Translations under genes and position numbers: made by a program | The notes under the pieces: model-generated | Told to the model about the DNA's origin: nothing | The model's input: the letters and a program-made list of their open reading frames with translations, nothing else | Databases searched by the model: none | DNA from: Rhodospirillaceae bacterium | Lineage (GTDB): Bacteria > Pseudomonadota > Alphaproteobacteria > Dongiales > Dongiaceae | Assembly (NCBI GenBank): GCA_016794165.1 | Contig: JAEUKV010000215.1 | Span: 1-37,134 of the forward strand | Direction of reading: 5' to 3' | DNA: 37,134 nt | Shown here: positions 1-8,665 of the stretch, one piece after another | How the letters are laid out: every line of letters starts with the position of its first letter | Position numbering within the stretch: the stretch's first letter is position 1

Positions 1-156
1 TGCCTGCATCAGGTTGGCCGCCATGCCTTCCTTGTCGTCGAGCAGCGTCTTGAGGAGATGCTCTGGGCTAAGGCGCTGATGGCCAGAGCGCAGTGCCAGC
101 GTCTGGGCAGCCTGAAGGAACCCACGCGAGCGTTCGGTGAACTTTTCCAAATCCAT
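1..156 (-). CDS. clpB: ATP-dependent chaperone ClpB, N-terminal fragment (runs off the window)
   Basis: Only the first 52 residues are inside the window; the rest lies beyond position 1. The visible protein begins MDLEKFTERSRGFLQAAQ and continues with LSPEHLLKTLL, which is the start of the Clp N-terminal domain of ClpB, the hexameric AAA+ disaggregase that works with DnaK in the cytoplasm. The start is ATG at 156, with GAGAGGG about seven bases upstream. A heat-shock-like promoter candidate lies at 212-238. The gene follows the DUF4167 gene on the same strand, with 228 bases between them containing a hairpin, so it is probably its own transcription unit. The family call is firm for the N-terminus; whether the gene is intact cannot be seen. 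Confidence 0.9.
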   Translation of the reverse strand, partial: MDLEKFTERSRGFLQAAQTLALRSGHQRLSPEHLLKTLLDDKEGMAANLMQA

Positions 157-211
157 AATATAGCCCTCTCTCAACCACGCCCAGGAAGCGGCGCATGGTT
201 ATGGATGCCGT

Positions 212-238
212 TGAAATCGGTTGGGCGGAAACATCAAG
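212..238 (-). promoter_or_regulatory. Candidate heat-shock (sigma-32) promoter of clpB
   Basis: On the minus strand CTTGATG (232-238) is followed after 11 bases by CCGATTTCA (212-220). This resembles the sigma-32 pattern CTTGAAA / CCCCATNT, though the -10 part matches only partly. It would start transcription about 50 bases ahead of the clpB ATG. ClpB is a classic heat-shock gene, which makes the match more believable. It was found by eye and has not been tested. Confidence 0.35.
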
Positions 239-302
239 TCCAGCCCTCCCCTTTCTTTAAATATGGAAAAGGTTAACAGCAAAACAAGGCCCCAAATGCG
301 AC

Positions 303-332
303 AGGGCCGGAGCAGATCCCTGCCCCGGCCCT
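303..332 (-). terminator. Strong hairpin after the DUF4167 gene, possible terminator
   Basis: AGGGCCGG (303-310) pairs perfectly with CCGGCCCT (325-332), and the stem continues inward with GCAG/CTGC after one mismatch, leaving a four-base loop. It lies about 50 bases past the DUF4167 stop codon and before the clpB promoter candidate. No uninterrupted T-run follows on either strand, so intrinsic termination is not certain. Confidence 0.45.
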
Positions 333-384
333 AATCTGCGCCCAAATGCCGCGCGGCCAAACTGTCGTGCCAGCGGGGTCTGGA

Positions 385-1326
385 CTATTCGCTGCCCTCG
401 GTTGCCGGGGCCACGGCATCGGAACCAGCGTCGGCGACAGCATCGCCACCCGCCGGACGCGGACGACGGCCACGCAAGCGACCGCGCGGCCGCGGACCGC
501 GACCGTCGTCGGTGCCATTGGCCGCCGCCACGGGCGGCAGAAGATCCTCGGGATAGTCCGGCTGCTCGTCAACTATGGGCTGGCCTGCCTGTTGCGCACC
601 ATTGGCAGCCTCGACGGTTCGGCCGACGACGGGAGCGCTGGGCCTGGACTGAGCCTCGTTCGACGCGGCTGAGTCAGTTGTCTGATTGCCACCAGTAACC
701 TGATTGCCCTGCTGGGGCCGTGCATTCTGCCCATTGGGGCCGGCATTGCCGAAATTGCCCTGTGGGCCCTGCCGGTTGCCGCTGCGCTGACGACCGCCCC
801 GATTGCCCTGGGGCGCTACGTCGTCGTCGCCGTCGTCATCGTCGTCGGACTGACCGTTGCCATCCCGGTCATTGCCACCGCTGAAATTTGCGTTCCCGCT
901 GCCGGGGTTCGCACCAGCACTCGGCGCGGCCGCGCCACCAGCGCCGGATTCGGCGATATTGGCCTGGGGTGCCTGACCACCGGTATAGAGTGCTGCCGAC
1001 AGGCCCTGGCTCACATTCTGCACATTGAAATCGGCAACCGAAATGTCGCGACCGCCGACCCGGGGGCGCTGGCCGTCATTCATCGACTGGATGACCCGGT
1101 AATAGTGGTCGGCATGCTGAAGATAGTTCTCGGCTGCGATTCGGTCGCCCGAAACGCCGGCGTCGCGCGCCAGCTGCAGGTACTTTTCCAGCACCTGATA
1201 GACATTGCCGCGAACCCTCGTTTCCGATCCGCCGCCGTCAAAACTCTGATTCTTGTTGGGTATGCCACCGTGCGGCTTGCGCGGGCCACGGTTGCGGCCA
1301 CGCCGATTATTGTTGCCTGGTCTCAT
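385..1326 (-). CDS. DUF4167 domain-containing protein, low-complexity and probably RNA-associated
   Basis: A 313-residue protein. The N-terminus is basic and Arg/Gly/Asn-rich (residues 1-20). A conserved helical block follows at about residues 35-85 (NVYQVLEKYLQLARDAG ... AENYLQHADHYYRVI), which is the DUF4167 signature found in alphaproteobacteria. From about residue 110 on, the chain is Gly/Asn/Gln/Ala-rich and contains an Asp run (near residues 160-170), RGG-like clusters and an Arg-rich stretch near the C-terminus (PRGRLRGRRPRP). It looks mostly disordered. The family has no established function that I know of; RNA or ribosome association is an inference from composition. It follows prmC on the same strand after a 319-base gap, so it may have its own promoter. 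The start is ATG at 1326, without a clear ribosome-binding site. Confidence 0.85.
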   Translation of the reverse strand: MRPGNNNRRGRNRGPRKPHGGIPNKNQSFDGGGSETRVRGNVYQVLEKYLQLARDAGVSGDRIAAENYLQHADHYYRVIQSMNDGQRPRVGGRDISVADFNVQNVSQGLSAALYTGGQAPQANIAESGAGGAAAPSAGANPGSGNANFSGGNDRDGNGQSDDDDDGDDDVAPQGNRGGRQRSGNRQGPQGNFGNAGPNGQNARPQQGNQVTGGNQTTDSAASNEAQSRPSAPVVGRTVEAANGAQQAGQPIVDEQPDYPEDLLPPVAAANGTDDGRGPRPRGRLRGRRPRPAGGDAVADAGSDAVAPATEGSE

Positions 1327-1645
1327 GCGTCGATCATTCGCTTCTGTTGCGGCTCAGCTCCGGCAACCTCGGTCCCGTGGTCAAACGGCCAGCAGACTCG
1401 CTTCCCGGCCGTGATTGGCTGGACTCGTTGCTGGCAGGTTCAGACTCCCCGGCGCGGACACGATGTGCGGAGGCCCAGTGGGGGCGGTTCGGCCCAACGG
1501 CCATATCCCAATTATCTCGCCCCGATGCCGCGCAAACCGTATCCGCTTCGCCCCTGAATTCCAACAACTATTTTGCCCTTTCCGGACGCGCGCGTCACTT
1601 TTACAGCGCCCCAGGCGCACCCGCGCAACCTGCTGATTTTATTTA
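1327..1645. other. Intergenic stretch between prmC and the DUF4167 gene
   Basis: No believable gene is present. The short open frames here are GC-rich shadows. Two small structures are visible: CTGATTT/AAATCAG (1633-1639 with 1648-1654), which includes the prmC stop codon, and a GCGCC/GGCGC hairpin at 1606-1618. Neither is followed by a T-run. A GATAAT -10-like hexamer (minus strand, 1511-1516) has no good -35 partner. Confidence 0.5.
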
Positions 1646-2518
1646 CTAAATCAGGTCGAGGCGAAACAGGAGGCAGCGCTCGCGCCGAGCCAGATCGAGG
1701 CGCATGCCGGCGGGCACCAGTCCCGCCGCCGTCATCAGCGCCGTGACGGATTCAGCCTGTCCGATTCCGATCTCCAGTGCGACCAGCCCATTGGGTGCCA
1801 GATGCTGGGCAAGCACAGATGCCAGCTTGCGATAGGCGTCGAGTCCATCCATGCCCCCATCGAGGGCGAGGCGCGGCTCATGTCGCGTCACTTCCGGTTC
1901 GAGCGTCGCAATCTCCTCACTGCGAATATAGGGCGGGTTGCTGACGATGAGGTCGAATTTCCCAGCATCGGCGGGCAGTGCATCCATCCAATTGCCCAGA
2001 TGAAAGGTGGCCCGGTCCGCCACCTGCAGTCGCAGGGCATTGCGCTGCGCCATTGCGAGCGCCACCTGGGAAATATCGACGCCCACTCCGACGGCCGCCG
2101 GCAGTTCCCGCAGCAACGTCAGCAGCAAGCAGCCCGACCCTACTCCCAGATCGAGCAGCCGCAGCCCGCGCGCCCTGTCCGGCAGGGCCTCCAGCACCGC
2201 CTCGATCACCGCCTCGCTGTCGGGCCGCGGATCGAGGACATCGCGACTAACCATGAAGGGCAGCGACCAGAACTCCCGTTCGCCGACGAGGTGCGACACT
2301 GGCTCGCGGTCGGCACGGCGCGCAATCAAGGCGCGATAGGCCGCCGCCGCAGCCTCATCCACGCTGCGCTCGGGAAACCCGATCATCACGGCCAACGGCA
2401 CCTTCGCAGCCATCCCCAGCAACATGCGTGCCTCATGGGCCGGGGCACCGATGCCGGCCGCTGCCAGGGCTTTCATGCCCTCGCTCAGGAGATCGGCAAT
2501 GCGGCTATCCGCTGCCAT
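1646..2518 (-). CDS. prmC: Peptide chain release factor N5-glutamine methyltransferase PrmC (HemK)
   Basis: A 290-residue SAM-dependent methyltransferase that methylates the glutamine of the GGQ motif in release factors RF1 and RF2, which raises termination efficiency. An N-terminal helical domain (about 1-75) is followed by the Rossmann methyltransferase fold with LDLGVGSGC (about 122-130) for SAM binding, the acidic loop GVGVDIS (about 144-150), and the catalytic NPPY (194-197) that holds the glutamine amide. Length is normal. The ATG at 2518 lies seven bases after the prfA stop codon, with GAGGGG directly ahead, partly inside that stop, so translation is probably coupled. Its substrate is the product of the gene just upstream. 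Confidence 0.96.
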   Translation of the reverse strand: MAADSRIADLLSEGMKALAAAGIGAPAHEARMLLGMAAKVPLAVMIGFPERSVDEAAAAAYRALIARRADREPVSHLVGEREFWSLPFMVSRDVLDPRPDSEAVIEAVLEALPDRARGLRLLDLGVGSGCLLLTLLRELPAAVGVGVDISQVALAMAQRNALRLQVADRATFHLGNWMDALPADAGKFDLIVSNPPYIRSEEIATLEPEVTRHEPRLALDGGMDGLDAYRKLASVLAQHLAPNGLVALEIGIGQAESVTALMTAAGLVPAGMRLDLARRERCLLFRLDLI

Positions 2519-2525
2519 GAGCCCC

Positions 2526-3602
2526 TCAATCGGTCTCGGCCAAGCGCTCGGCCTGGTCGTGCTGGATCAGGGCCTCGATGATTTCGTCCAGCGCTTCACC
2601 CTCGATAATTCTGTCGAGCTTGTAGAGCGTGAGATTGATGCGATGATCGGTGCAGCGACCCTGCGGAAAATTGTAGGTACGGATGCGTTCCGAGCGGTCG
2701 CCGGATCCGATCTGGCCCTTGCGGTCCGCCGCACGCGCGGCGTCGAGCTTCCCGCGCTCCTGATCATAGAGGCGGGCGCGCAGCACCTTCATCGCCTTGG
2801 CCTTGTTCTTGTGCTGCGATTTTTCGTCCTGCTGCTGCACCACAAGTCCGGTGGGCAGGTGCGTGATGCGCACGGCACTGTCGGTAGTATTGACCGATTG
2901 CCCTCCCGGCCCGCTGGAGCGGAACACATCGATCCGAAGATCCTTGTCGTCGATCTTCACGTCGACATCCTCGGCTTCCGGCAACACCGCGACGGTCGCA
3001 GCAGAAGTGTGGATGCGGCCCGACGCTTCCGTCTCCGGTACGCGCTGGACGCGGTGGACGCCGCTTTCGAACTTCAGCCGCTCGAACACGTTGCGCCCGG
3101 TGATCGAAGCGGTCGCTTCCTTGTATCCACCCAGCCCGGTCTCGCTCACATCCATCGGTTCGAACCGCCAGCCCTTGAGCGCAGCGTAACGGGCATACAT
3201 GCGGAAAAGCGTGGCGGCAAACAACGCCGCCTCTTCGCCCCCGGTTCCGGCGCGGACCTCTAGAATGGCGTTGCGGGCATCGGCCTCGTCCTTCGGCAGC
3301 AGCAGGACCTTGATCCGCTGTTCCAACCCCGGCAGACGTGCCTTGATCTCCCGCAACTCCTCTTCCGCCAGGGATTTCATCTCGGCGTCGGCGCTTGAAT
3401 CGCTCGCCATGGCAGCGAGGTCCGCCATATCGCGGTCCGCCTTCTGCAGCTCGCCGATGGCCGCCACCAAATGATCGAGATCGGCATACTCCTTGGAAAG
3501 GCGCGCGAATTCCTGCGCATCTTTCTGCCCGCCGGTCGCCAGCAGTGCGGAGAGTTCCTGATGGCGCTTCACCACGCGGCCGAGTTTCTCGCGAAAGGAC
3601 AT
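2526..3602 (-). CDS. prfA: Peptide chain release factor 1 (RF1)
   Basis: A 358-residue class I release factor that reads UAA and UAG and triggers peptide release on the ribosome. The PCRF domain comes first (to about residue 200), with [16 protein letters not shown] at about 114-129. The stop-codon-reading tripeptide is PET (189-191), in the PxT form typical of RF1 rather than the SPF of RF2. The catalytic loop [15 protein letters not shown] has GGQ at 233-235. Length matches the family. The ATG at 3602 is three bases after the stop of the hemA-like gene, with AAAGAG upstream. The order hemA-prfA-prmC is the same as in E. coli. Confidence 0.97.
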   Translation of the reverse strand: MSFREKLGRVVKRHQELSALLATGGQKDAQEFARLSKEYADLDHLVAAIGELQKADRDMADLAAMASDSSADAEMKSLAEEELREIKARLPGLEQRIKVLLLPKDEADARNAILEVRAGTGGEEAALFAATLFRMYARYAALKGWRFEPMDVSETGLGGYKEATASITGRNVFERLKFESGVHRVQRVPETEASGRIHTSAATVAVLPEAEDVDVKIDDKDLRIDVFRSSGPGGQSVNTTDSAVRITHLPTGLVVQQQDEKSQHKNKAKAMKVLRARLYDQERGKLDAARAADRKGQIGSGDRSERIRTYNFPQGRCTDHRINLTLYKLDRIIEGEALDEIIEALIQHDQAERLAETD

Positions 3603-3605
3603 GGA

Positions 3606-4904
3606 CTACTCTTTGCTATGGTCGAGGCCAAACAGGCGCAGCGCCGCCTGTTCGAGGGCCCGATCCTGGGTATCACTGCGCAGGGACGTGAGCGGCCGGT
3701 GCAGCAATCGATTGACAAGCCGGCGCGACAGTTCGGCCGCGTCCAGTTGTGGGTTCTCGGTCAATAACGCCAACCGTTCGGCTTCGAAATGCGCCTGCAG
3801 CCTGGCGAGCGATCCACCGATATCGCGACCCTGGAGCGTGCGCTCGAACTGCGCCAGTTCGCTCTCCACGATCGCCTCCGCCGCGGCCACCGCGAGGGCG
3901 CGCTCCTGCCGCCCCGACATCGCCAGCCGCTCAAGATCGTCGAAGGCATAGCGGAAGGCATCGTCGACGGCATCGACCGCGACGTCGACATCGCCGGGCA
4001 GGGCAAGATCCACCAGCAGCATCGGTCGGTGGCGACGCCTGCGCAATGCCGCCTCGACCATGGGTGCGTCAATCACGACCTGCATGCTGTCAAGAGCGGC
4101 CACGACGATATCGGCATCCAGCAAGGCCTCGGACACGGCGGCGAGCGGAACCACATGGGCTGCCCGACGCGCGGCCAGCTCCGTGGCTCGCGCGGCATGC
4201 GGGTGCGCAACCGACCAGCGCCGCACGCCAGCTTCGCTCAGTTGGTCGGCGACCAGATCGCCCAGATCGCCATCGCCGATCAGCAGGGCCCCTGCCTTGT
4301 CGAGCTTGCCGTGGACCTGGCGACCCAGCTTGACCACGCAGGCTGCCATGGAGACCGATTGCGCGGCAATGTCGGTCTCGGAGCGGACCCGCTTGGCAGC
4401 GGCAAAGGCCGCCTGGAGGATGCCGTCGAGCTGCGAACCGAGCGCCCCGGCGCGCCCGGCAAGGCGATAGGCATCCTTGACTTGGCCCAGCACCTGCGGC
4501 TCGCCGACGACCTGGCTTTCCAGCGAAGCCGCCACGGCAAAGGCATAGCGAAGTGCCGCGCGGTTGCTGCGGCGATGCAGATAGGGGGCGACCTCCGTTG
4601 CTGGCAATCCGGCCGCCTCGGCGATCAGGCCCGTGATGTCGGCGGCGGCTCGGTCTTCATCCGCGACGATGGCCCAGACTTCGCACCGGTCGCAGGTTGC
4701 GAGCACCATCGCCTGGTCGAGACCCACTTCGCGGCAGCGCGACAAAAGGCGCAGGACGTCCGCCTCGTCGCCCTGCAGATGGGTGCGCAACAGGTTCGGT
4801 GCCTGCTTGTGTTCGGCACCGACGATCAGGAATGTGTGCGGCGCTATCCCAAGCGGATCACCGATAGGGTGCGAGAGCGGCGGCGAGATCGCCGAGGCGG
4901 ACAT
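3606..4904 (-). CDS. hemA: Divergent glutamyl-tRNA reductase-like protein
   Basis: A 432-residue protein that aligns along its whole length with glutamyl-tRNA reductase, the NADPH enzyme of the C5 route to 5-aminolevulinate. Conserved parts: VGAEHKQAP (28-36), a cysteine at the catalytic position (C71), an active-site His candidate (H110), GEPQVLGQVKDAY (134-146), KRVRSETDI (171-179) and the C-terminal dimerisation helix. Changed parts: the usual STCNRTE is ATCDRCE (69-75), RVASGLDS is FAVAASLES, the NADPH loop GAGE is GDGDLG, the NRT after it is HPH (about 234-236), and VPRD is LPGD (303-305). The ATG at 4904 is the only usable start; it lies 47 bases inside hisS, with AGGCGAG seven bases ahead. 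Activity is doubtful; the fold assignment is firm. Confidence 0.8.
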   Translation of the reverse strand: MSASAISPPLSHPIGDPLGIAPHTFLIVGAEHKQAPNLLRTHLQGDEADVLRLLSRCREVGLDQAMVLATCDRCEVWAIVADEDRAAADITGLIAEAAGLPATEVAPYLHRRSNRAALRYAFAVAASLESQVVGEPQVLGQVKDAYRLAGRAGALGSQLDGILQAAFAAAKRVRSETDIAAQSVSMAACVVKLGRQVHGKLDKAGALLIGDGDLGDLVADQLSEAGVRRWSVAHPHAARATELAARRAAHVVPLAAVSEALLDADIVVAALDSMQVVIDAPMVEAALRRRRHRPMLLVDLALPGDVDVAVDAVDDAFRYAFDDLERLAMSGRQERALAVAAAEAIVESELAQFERTLQGRDIGGSLARLQAHFEAERLALLTENPQLDAAELSRRLVNRLLHRPLTSLRSDTQDRALEQAALRLFGLDHSKE

Positions 4905-6102
4905 TCTTCTGCTCGCCTGAATCGAGCAGCTTCAGGGCCGCCTCGCCACGGGCCAGCTCCTCGTCGCCCAGGATGATGGCGGCCACTGCCGCGATCTTGT
5001 TGGCGCGCTTCATGCGCTTGCCCATATTGCCGGAAAATCCGAGATCGACCACAAAGTCCTGGCGCCGCAGGTCGGCGGCAATGGCCGCAGCCTTGCGCTC
5101 CGCATTGGCCCCCATCGGCACGATGGCAACGGGACGCGGCGCCGGCGGCGTTTCGCCCAGAAGCATCGCGCAGCGTTCGACACCGCTGGCCCAGCCAACG
5201 CCCGGCGTTTCCGGGCCGCCCATCATCGCCACCAGACCGTCATAACGTCCGCCCGCCAGTACGGTTTTCTGGGCACCCAGCTCTGCACAGGTGATCTCGA
5301 AGCAGGTATGGCTATAATAATCGAGACCGCGCACGAGGCGCTGGTTGATCTGGTAGGAAATTCCGAGCGTCTCCAACCCGTCGCGCACGGCGGCGAAGAA
5401 ATCGCGTGCCTCGGGGGTCAGGTACTCGCTCGAGAGCGGCGCATTCGCCACGATCTTCTGGTCGCTCTCGTCCTTGGAATCGAGTACCCGCAGCGGATTT
5501 TTCTCCAACCGCTCCAGACTGTCCTTGGATAGCCGGCCGCGGTGGTCGTTGAGATAGGCGACCAGCACCTGGCGATAGGCCTGACGGCTGGCCGTGTCGC
5601 CAAGAGTGTTCAGTTCCAGCACGCAACGATCCCAGGCACCGAGGCGGCGCAGAAACTCGACACCGGCTGCGATCACCTCGACATCACCACCAGGCTCCCT
5701 GACGCCGAGCAGTTCTACTCCTGTCTGGTGAAACTGACGCAGGCGGCCCTTCTGCGGCCGCTCGTAGCGGAACATTGGGCCGGCATAAAAATACTTCAGC
5801 GGCAGATGCTGATTGAGCCCCCCGGAGATGAGCGCGCGGGCGACGCTGGCCGTATTTTCCGGCCGCAGGGTCACAGTCTCGCCGCCCTTGTCGGTAAAGG
5901 TGTACATTTCCTTGGTAACGACATCCGACGTGTCACCGAGGGTGCGCTTGAACACTTCGGTGAACTCGAAGATTGGCGTGGCCACTTCCTGATAGCCGAA
6001 ACACAGCGCCGCGCGCCGCGCCGTCTCGATCACATGGCGGTGTCGCCGCATGTCATCGGGCAACAGGTCATGTGTGCCGCGAACCGGCTGCAAACCAGAC
6101 AT
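4858..6102 (-). CDS. hisS: Histidine--tRNA ligase
   Basis: A 414-residue class II aminoacyl-tRNA synthetase charging tRNA-His in the cytoplasm. Motif 1 lies in the N-terminal part, motif 2 is FRYERPQKGRLRQFHQ (about 111-126), the histidine-specific loops include GLDYYSHTCFEI (about 264-275), and motif 3 includes GGRYDGL followed by GVGWASGVER. The C-terminal anticodon-binding domain starts at about residue 325. The start is ATG at 6102 with GGGGGA nine bases upstream. It is 17 bases after ispG, and its last 47 bases are shared with the start of the hemA-like gene. rodZ-ispG-hisS is also the order in E. coli. Confidence 0.97.
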   Translation of the reverse strand: MSGLQPVRGTHDLLPDDMRRHRHVIETARRAALCFGYQEVATPIFEFTEVFKRTLGDTSDVVTKEMYTFTDKGGETVTLRPENTASVARALISGGLNQHLPLKYFYAGPMFRYERPQKGRLRQFHQTGVELLGVREPGGDVEVIAAGVEFLRRLGAWDRCVLELNTLGDTASRQAYRQVLVAYLNDHRGRLSKDSLERLEKNPLRVLDSKDESDQKIVANAPLSSEYLTPEARDFFAAVRDGLETLGISYQINQRLVRGLDYYSHTCFEITCAELGAQKTVLAGGRYDGLVAMMGGPETPGVGWASGVERCAMLLGETPPAPRPVAIVPMGANAERKAAAIAADLRRQDFVVDLGFSGNMGKRMKRANKIAAVAAIILGDEELARGEAALKLLDSGEQKNVRLGDLAAALAPYR

Positions 6103-6119
6103 CGTTGTGATCCCCCGGT

Positions 6120-7268
6120 CTATTCGGCGGCGGTCTTGCCGGCGGTAGCCTCGGCCGCGGCTTCGCTCGCCTTGGCAGCGTCGATCTCGGCCGCCTTCTG
6201 TTCGATCAACTCCGCCATATGTTCGACGATGTCCTGATCTTTCAGGCGGTGATGCTGATTGCCGGCGAGGTAGACCATATGGGTGTTGTTACCACCGCCG
6301 GTGAAGCCGATATCGGTTTCGCGTGCCTCGCCCGGGCCGTTGACGACGCAGCCAATGATGCTGACCGACATCGGCGTGGTGATATGCGCGACCCGTCGCT
6401 CCAGCGCCTCGACCGTCTTGATGACGTCGAAATTCTGCCGCGCGCAGGAGGGGCAGGAGATGATGTTGACACCACGATGCCTGAGGTTGAGGGATTTCAG
6501 GAGATCGAAGCCGACCTTCACTTCTTCCACCGGATCGGCGGACAGGGAAACGCGGACCGTATCGCCGATGCCGGCCCAAAGCAGCGAGCCTAGGCCGATC
6601 GCGGATTTCACCGTGCCGATCCTGAGGCCGCCCGCCTCTGTGATGCCGATGTGAAGCGGATAGTCGCAGGCATCGGCAAGGCCCTGATAGGCGGCCACGG
6701 CGAGGAACACGTCGGATGCCTTGACGCTGATCTTGAAGTCGAAGAAATCGTGATCCTCGAGAATTTTCGCGTGATTGAGGCCGCTCTCGACCATCGCCTC
6801 CGGACAGGGCTCGCCATAGCGTTCAAGCAGCTCCCGCTCCAGCGACCCGGCATTGACGCCGATGCGCATCGAGCAACCATGGTCCTTCGCCGCCTTCACG
6901 ACTTCGCGCACGCGATCGGCGCTGCCGATGTTGCCGGGATTGATGCGCAGACATGCAGCACCCGCCTGGGCGGCCTCGATGCCGCGTTTGTAATGGAAAT
7001 GGATGTCGGCGACGATCGGCACGCTGACCTGCTTCACAATCTCCTTCAACGCCGCGGTCGATTCCTCGTCGGGGCAGGAAACGCGGACAATATCGGCGCC
7101 GGCCGCCTGGGCCGCCTCGATCTGCGCCACTGTCGCCTTGACGTCGGGGGTCAGGGTGTTGGTCATGGTCTGGACACTGATCGGGGCGTCGCCGCCGACC
7201 AGGACATTGCCGACGCGGATCTGCCGGGATTTACGACGCTGAATGTCTCGATAGGGCCGGACGCTCAT
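6120..7268 (-). CDS. ispG: 4-hydroxy-3-methylbut-2-enyl-diphosphate synthase (IspG/GcpE)
   Basis: A 382-residue iron-sulfur enzyme of the MEP (non-mevalonate) isoprenoid pathway, converting MEcPP to HMBPP. The N-terminal TIM barrel begins [11 protein letters not shown] and contains VQTMTNT (32-38). The [4Fe-4S] ligands C272, C275 and C307 are in [10 protein letters not shown] and [12 protein letters not shown] chose ATG at 7268 because homologues start near [12 protein letters not shown]. The frame is open to a GTG at 7319 (17 more residues), which has AGGAAG only a few bases ahead and would add a tail with no family features. It precedes hisS by 17 bases. Confidence 0.95.
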   Translation of the reverse strand: MSVRPYRDIQRRKSRQIRVGNVLVGGDAPISVQTMTNTLTPDVKATVAQIEAAQAAGADIVRVSCPDEESTAALKEIVKQVSVPIVADIHFHYKRGIEAAQAGAACLRINPGNIGSADRVREVVKAAKDHGCSMRIGVNAGSLERELLERYGEPCPEAMVESGLNHAKILEDHDFFDFKISVKASDVFLAVAAYQGLADACDYPLHIGITEAGGLRIGTVKSAIGLGSLLWAGIGDTVRVSLSADPVEEVKVGFDLLKSLNLRHRGVNIISCPSCARQNFDVIKTVEALERRVAHITTPMSVSIIGCVVNGPGEARETDIGFTGGGNNTHMVYLAGNQHHRLKDQDIVEHMAELIEQKAAEIDAAKASEAAAEATAGKTAAE

Positions 7269-7468
7269 GATTTGTCTTTGCTCACAACTGGCTAGGGGTC
7301 TGACGCCACTGGCACGCACACTTCCTGACCCAGGGGGCTGCTAAGGGTGCCGGGCGATCCTGGCGGCTCATTTGGCCCTGAACATGCGCTGCCGGGCCCA
7401 AAAGATCAAGCCCCGGCGGTCGCGCCGGAACGCCGAGCCACGTCATAATATATCGCTAGATCAGCGCG

Positions 7469-8665
7469 TTACTGTGCCGACAGCAACTCCGGATCGAGTG
7501 CCACGCCGCGTTTGACGACGCCGATCGATCCCAGGCTTGGCTGCGCCCGCCCGTCGACCTCGATCACCAGGCCCCCGGCATTGCCCGTGTTCATGATCAA
7601 ACCGGGCAGGTCCGGCACCGCATAGGTTTCACCCGCGCGCAGGATCCGTTGCAGGATAACCTCTTGCTGTGCATCGAAAATTTCGACCCAGGAATCCTTT
7701 GAGGCACGCAGGACGATGCGTCGCTCAGGTTCTGCGGCCACTGGATCGGCATTGGCGGCGGCCAGATTTTCCGTACCGGGCGATGGCGCCTCGACCGGGG
7801 CGGATTCGCTATCCCCTGTGAGGGGGGCCGCGGGCGAACCTGCCGGCAGCGGGGCCGTCACCGCGGCTACATCGCCGGCGGTGTCAGGCGCTGCGGTGGG
7901 CGCAAATGGGGCCGTGGCGTCGACAGCCACACCCGGCTCGCTCGCAACGGGTGCAAGTGGTATCGCCGGTGACTCGACCGGCGCGGATACGACGTTGGCC
8001 TCCGGCACGACCGCCGGCGCCGGATCTGACACCGCTGGGCTCGATGCCTGTGCGCTCGACGGTGTGGCTGCGGGCGTCGCAGCAGGCGTACCCGTTTCAG
8101 CGCCGGCTATCGATGTCGTCCCACTGGCCGCCTCGGTTGGTACGGCAGAACCCTGTTCAGCCGGCGCTGCTTCTTCGCCCTGCTGCTTCATCAGCTCCGG
8201 CACCTTGTCGATGAGATCGATGCCGGTGCCGCCGGGTTGCGAGGCGAAGTACCAGCCGCCGTAGAGCACCACGGCCAAAACCAGGCTGACGATCAGGATG
8301 ATGCCGCCGGGGAAGTGCTTGTGCTCGACCTGATCCACCGGCCAGATCAGCTGGTTCTGGCGAGAGCGGCGCGCCAGTTCGTCGCGATAGTCGCTGACAA
8401 TGCTGTTGCCGTCGAGCCCCAGGTAATCCGCATAGGCTCGCACGAAGCCGACCGCATAGGCGGTCCCGGGCAGGTCCTGCAGGCGACCGTCTTCGATCGC
8501 CTGGATATAGACGGCGCGGATGCGCAGCTGCCGCGCCACGGTGGTGATGTCGCGGCTCAGCTCTTCCCGGCGGCGGCGCAACAGGGCCGCGACGCCATCC
8601 TCATTCTTATCGTCAAGAAGCTCGCTGGGTTCGACCCCAAACATTCCTATTCTGCGACTGGCCAT
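7469..8665 (-). CDS. rodZ: RodZ-like cytoskeletal membrane protein (HTH_25 plus DUF4115)
   Basis: A 398-residue bitopic membrane protein with the RodZ layout. The cytoplasmic helix-turn-helix (about residues 22-90) contains LLRRRREELSRDITTVARQL and AIEDGRLQDLPG ... GFVRAYADYLGLD, the face that binds MreB in RodZ. One transmembrane helix follows (about 121-141, GIILIVSLVLAVVLYGGWYF), then a Pro/Ala/Thr-rich periplasmic linker of about 170 residues, and a C-terminal DUF4115 beta domain (about 315-398, RIVLRASKDSWVEIFD). The ATG at 8665 has AGGA seven bases upstream; a GTG at 8716 in the same frame has no good site. Its likely role is rod shape and cell elongation with MreB. ispG follows downstream, as in E. 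coli. Confidence 0.88.
   Translation of the reverse strand: MASRRIGMFGVEPSELLDDKNEDGVAALLRRRREELSRDITTVARQLRIRAVYIQAIEDGRLQDLPGTAYAVGFVRAYADYLGLDGNSIVSDYRDELARRSRQNQLIWPVDQVEHKHFPGGIILIVSLVLAVVLYGGWYFASQPGGTGIDLIDKVPELMKQQGEEAAPAEQGSAVPTEAASGTTSIAGAETGTPAATPAATPSSAQASSPAVSDPAPAVVPEANVVSAPVESPAIPLAPVASEPGVAVDATAPFAPTAAPDTAGDVAAVTAPLPAGSPAAPLTGDSESAPVEAPSPGTENLAAANADPVAAEPERRIVLRASKDSWVEIFDAQQEVILQRILRAGETYAVPDLPGLIMNTGNAGGLVIEVDGRAQPSLGSIGVVKRGVALDPELLSAQ

Noticed and set aside
1633-1654. A CTGATTT/AAATCAG hairpin at the end of prmC as terminator
   Set aside because: The stem is short and AT-rich, includes the stop codon, and no T-run follows.
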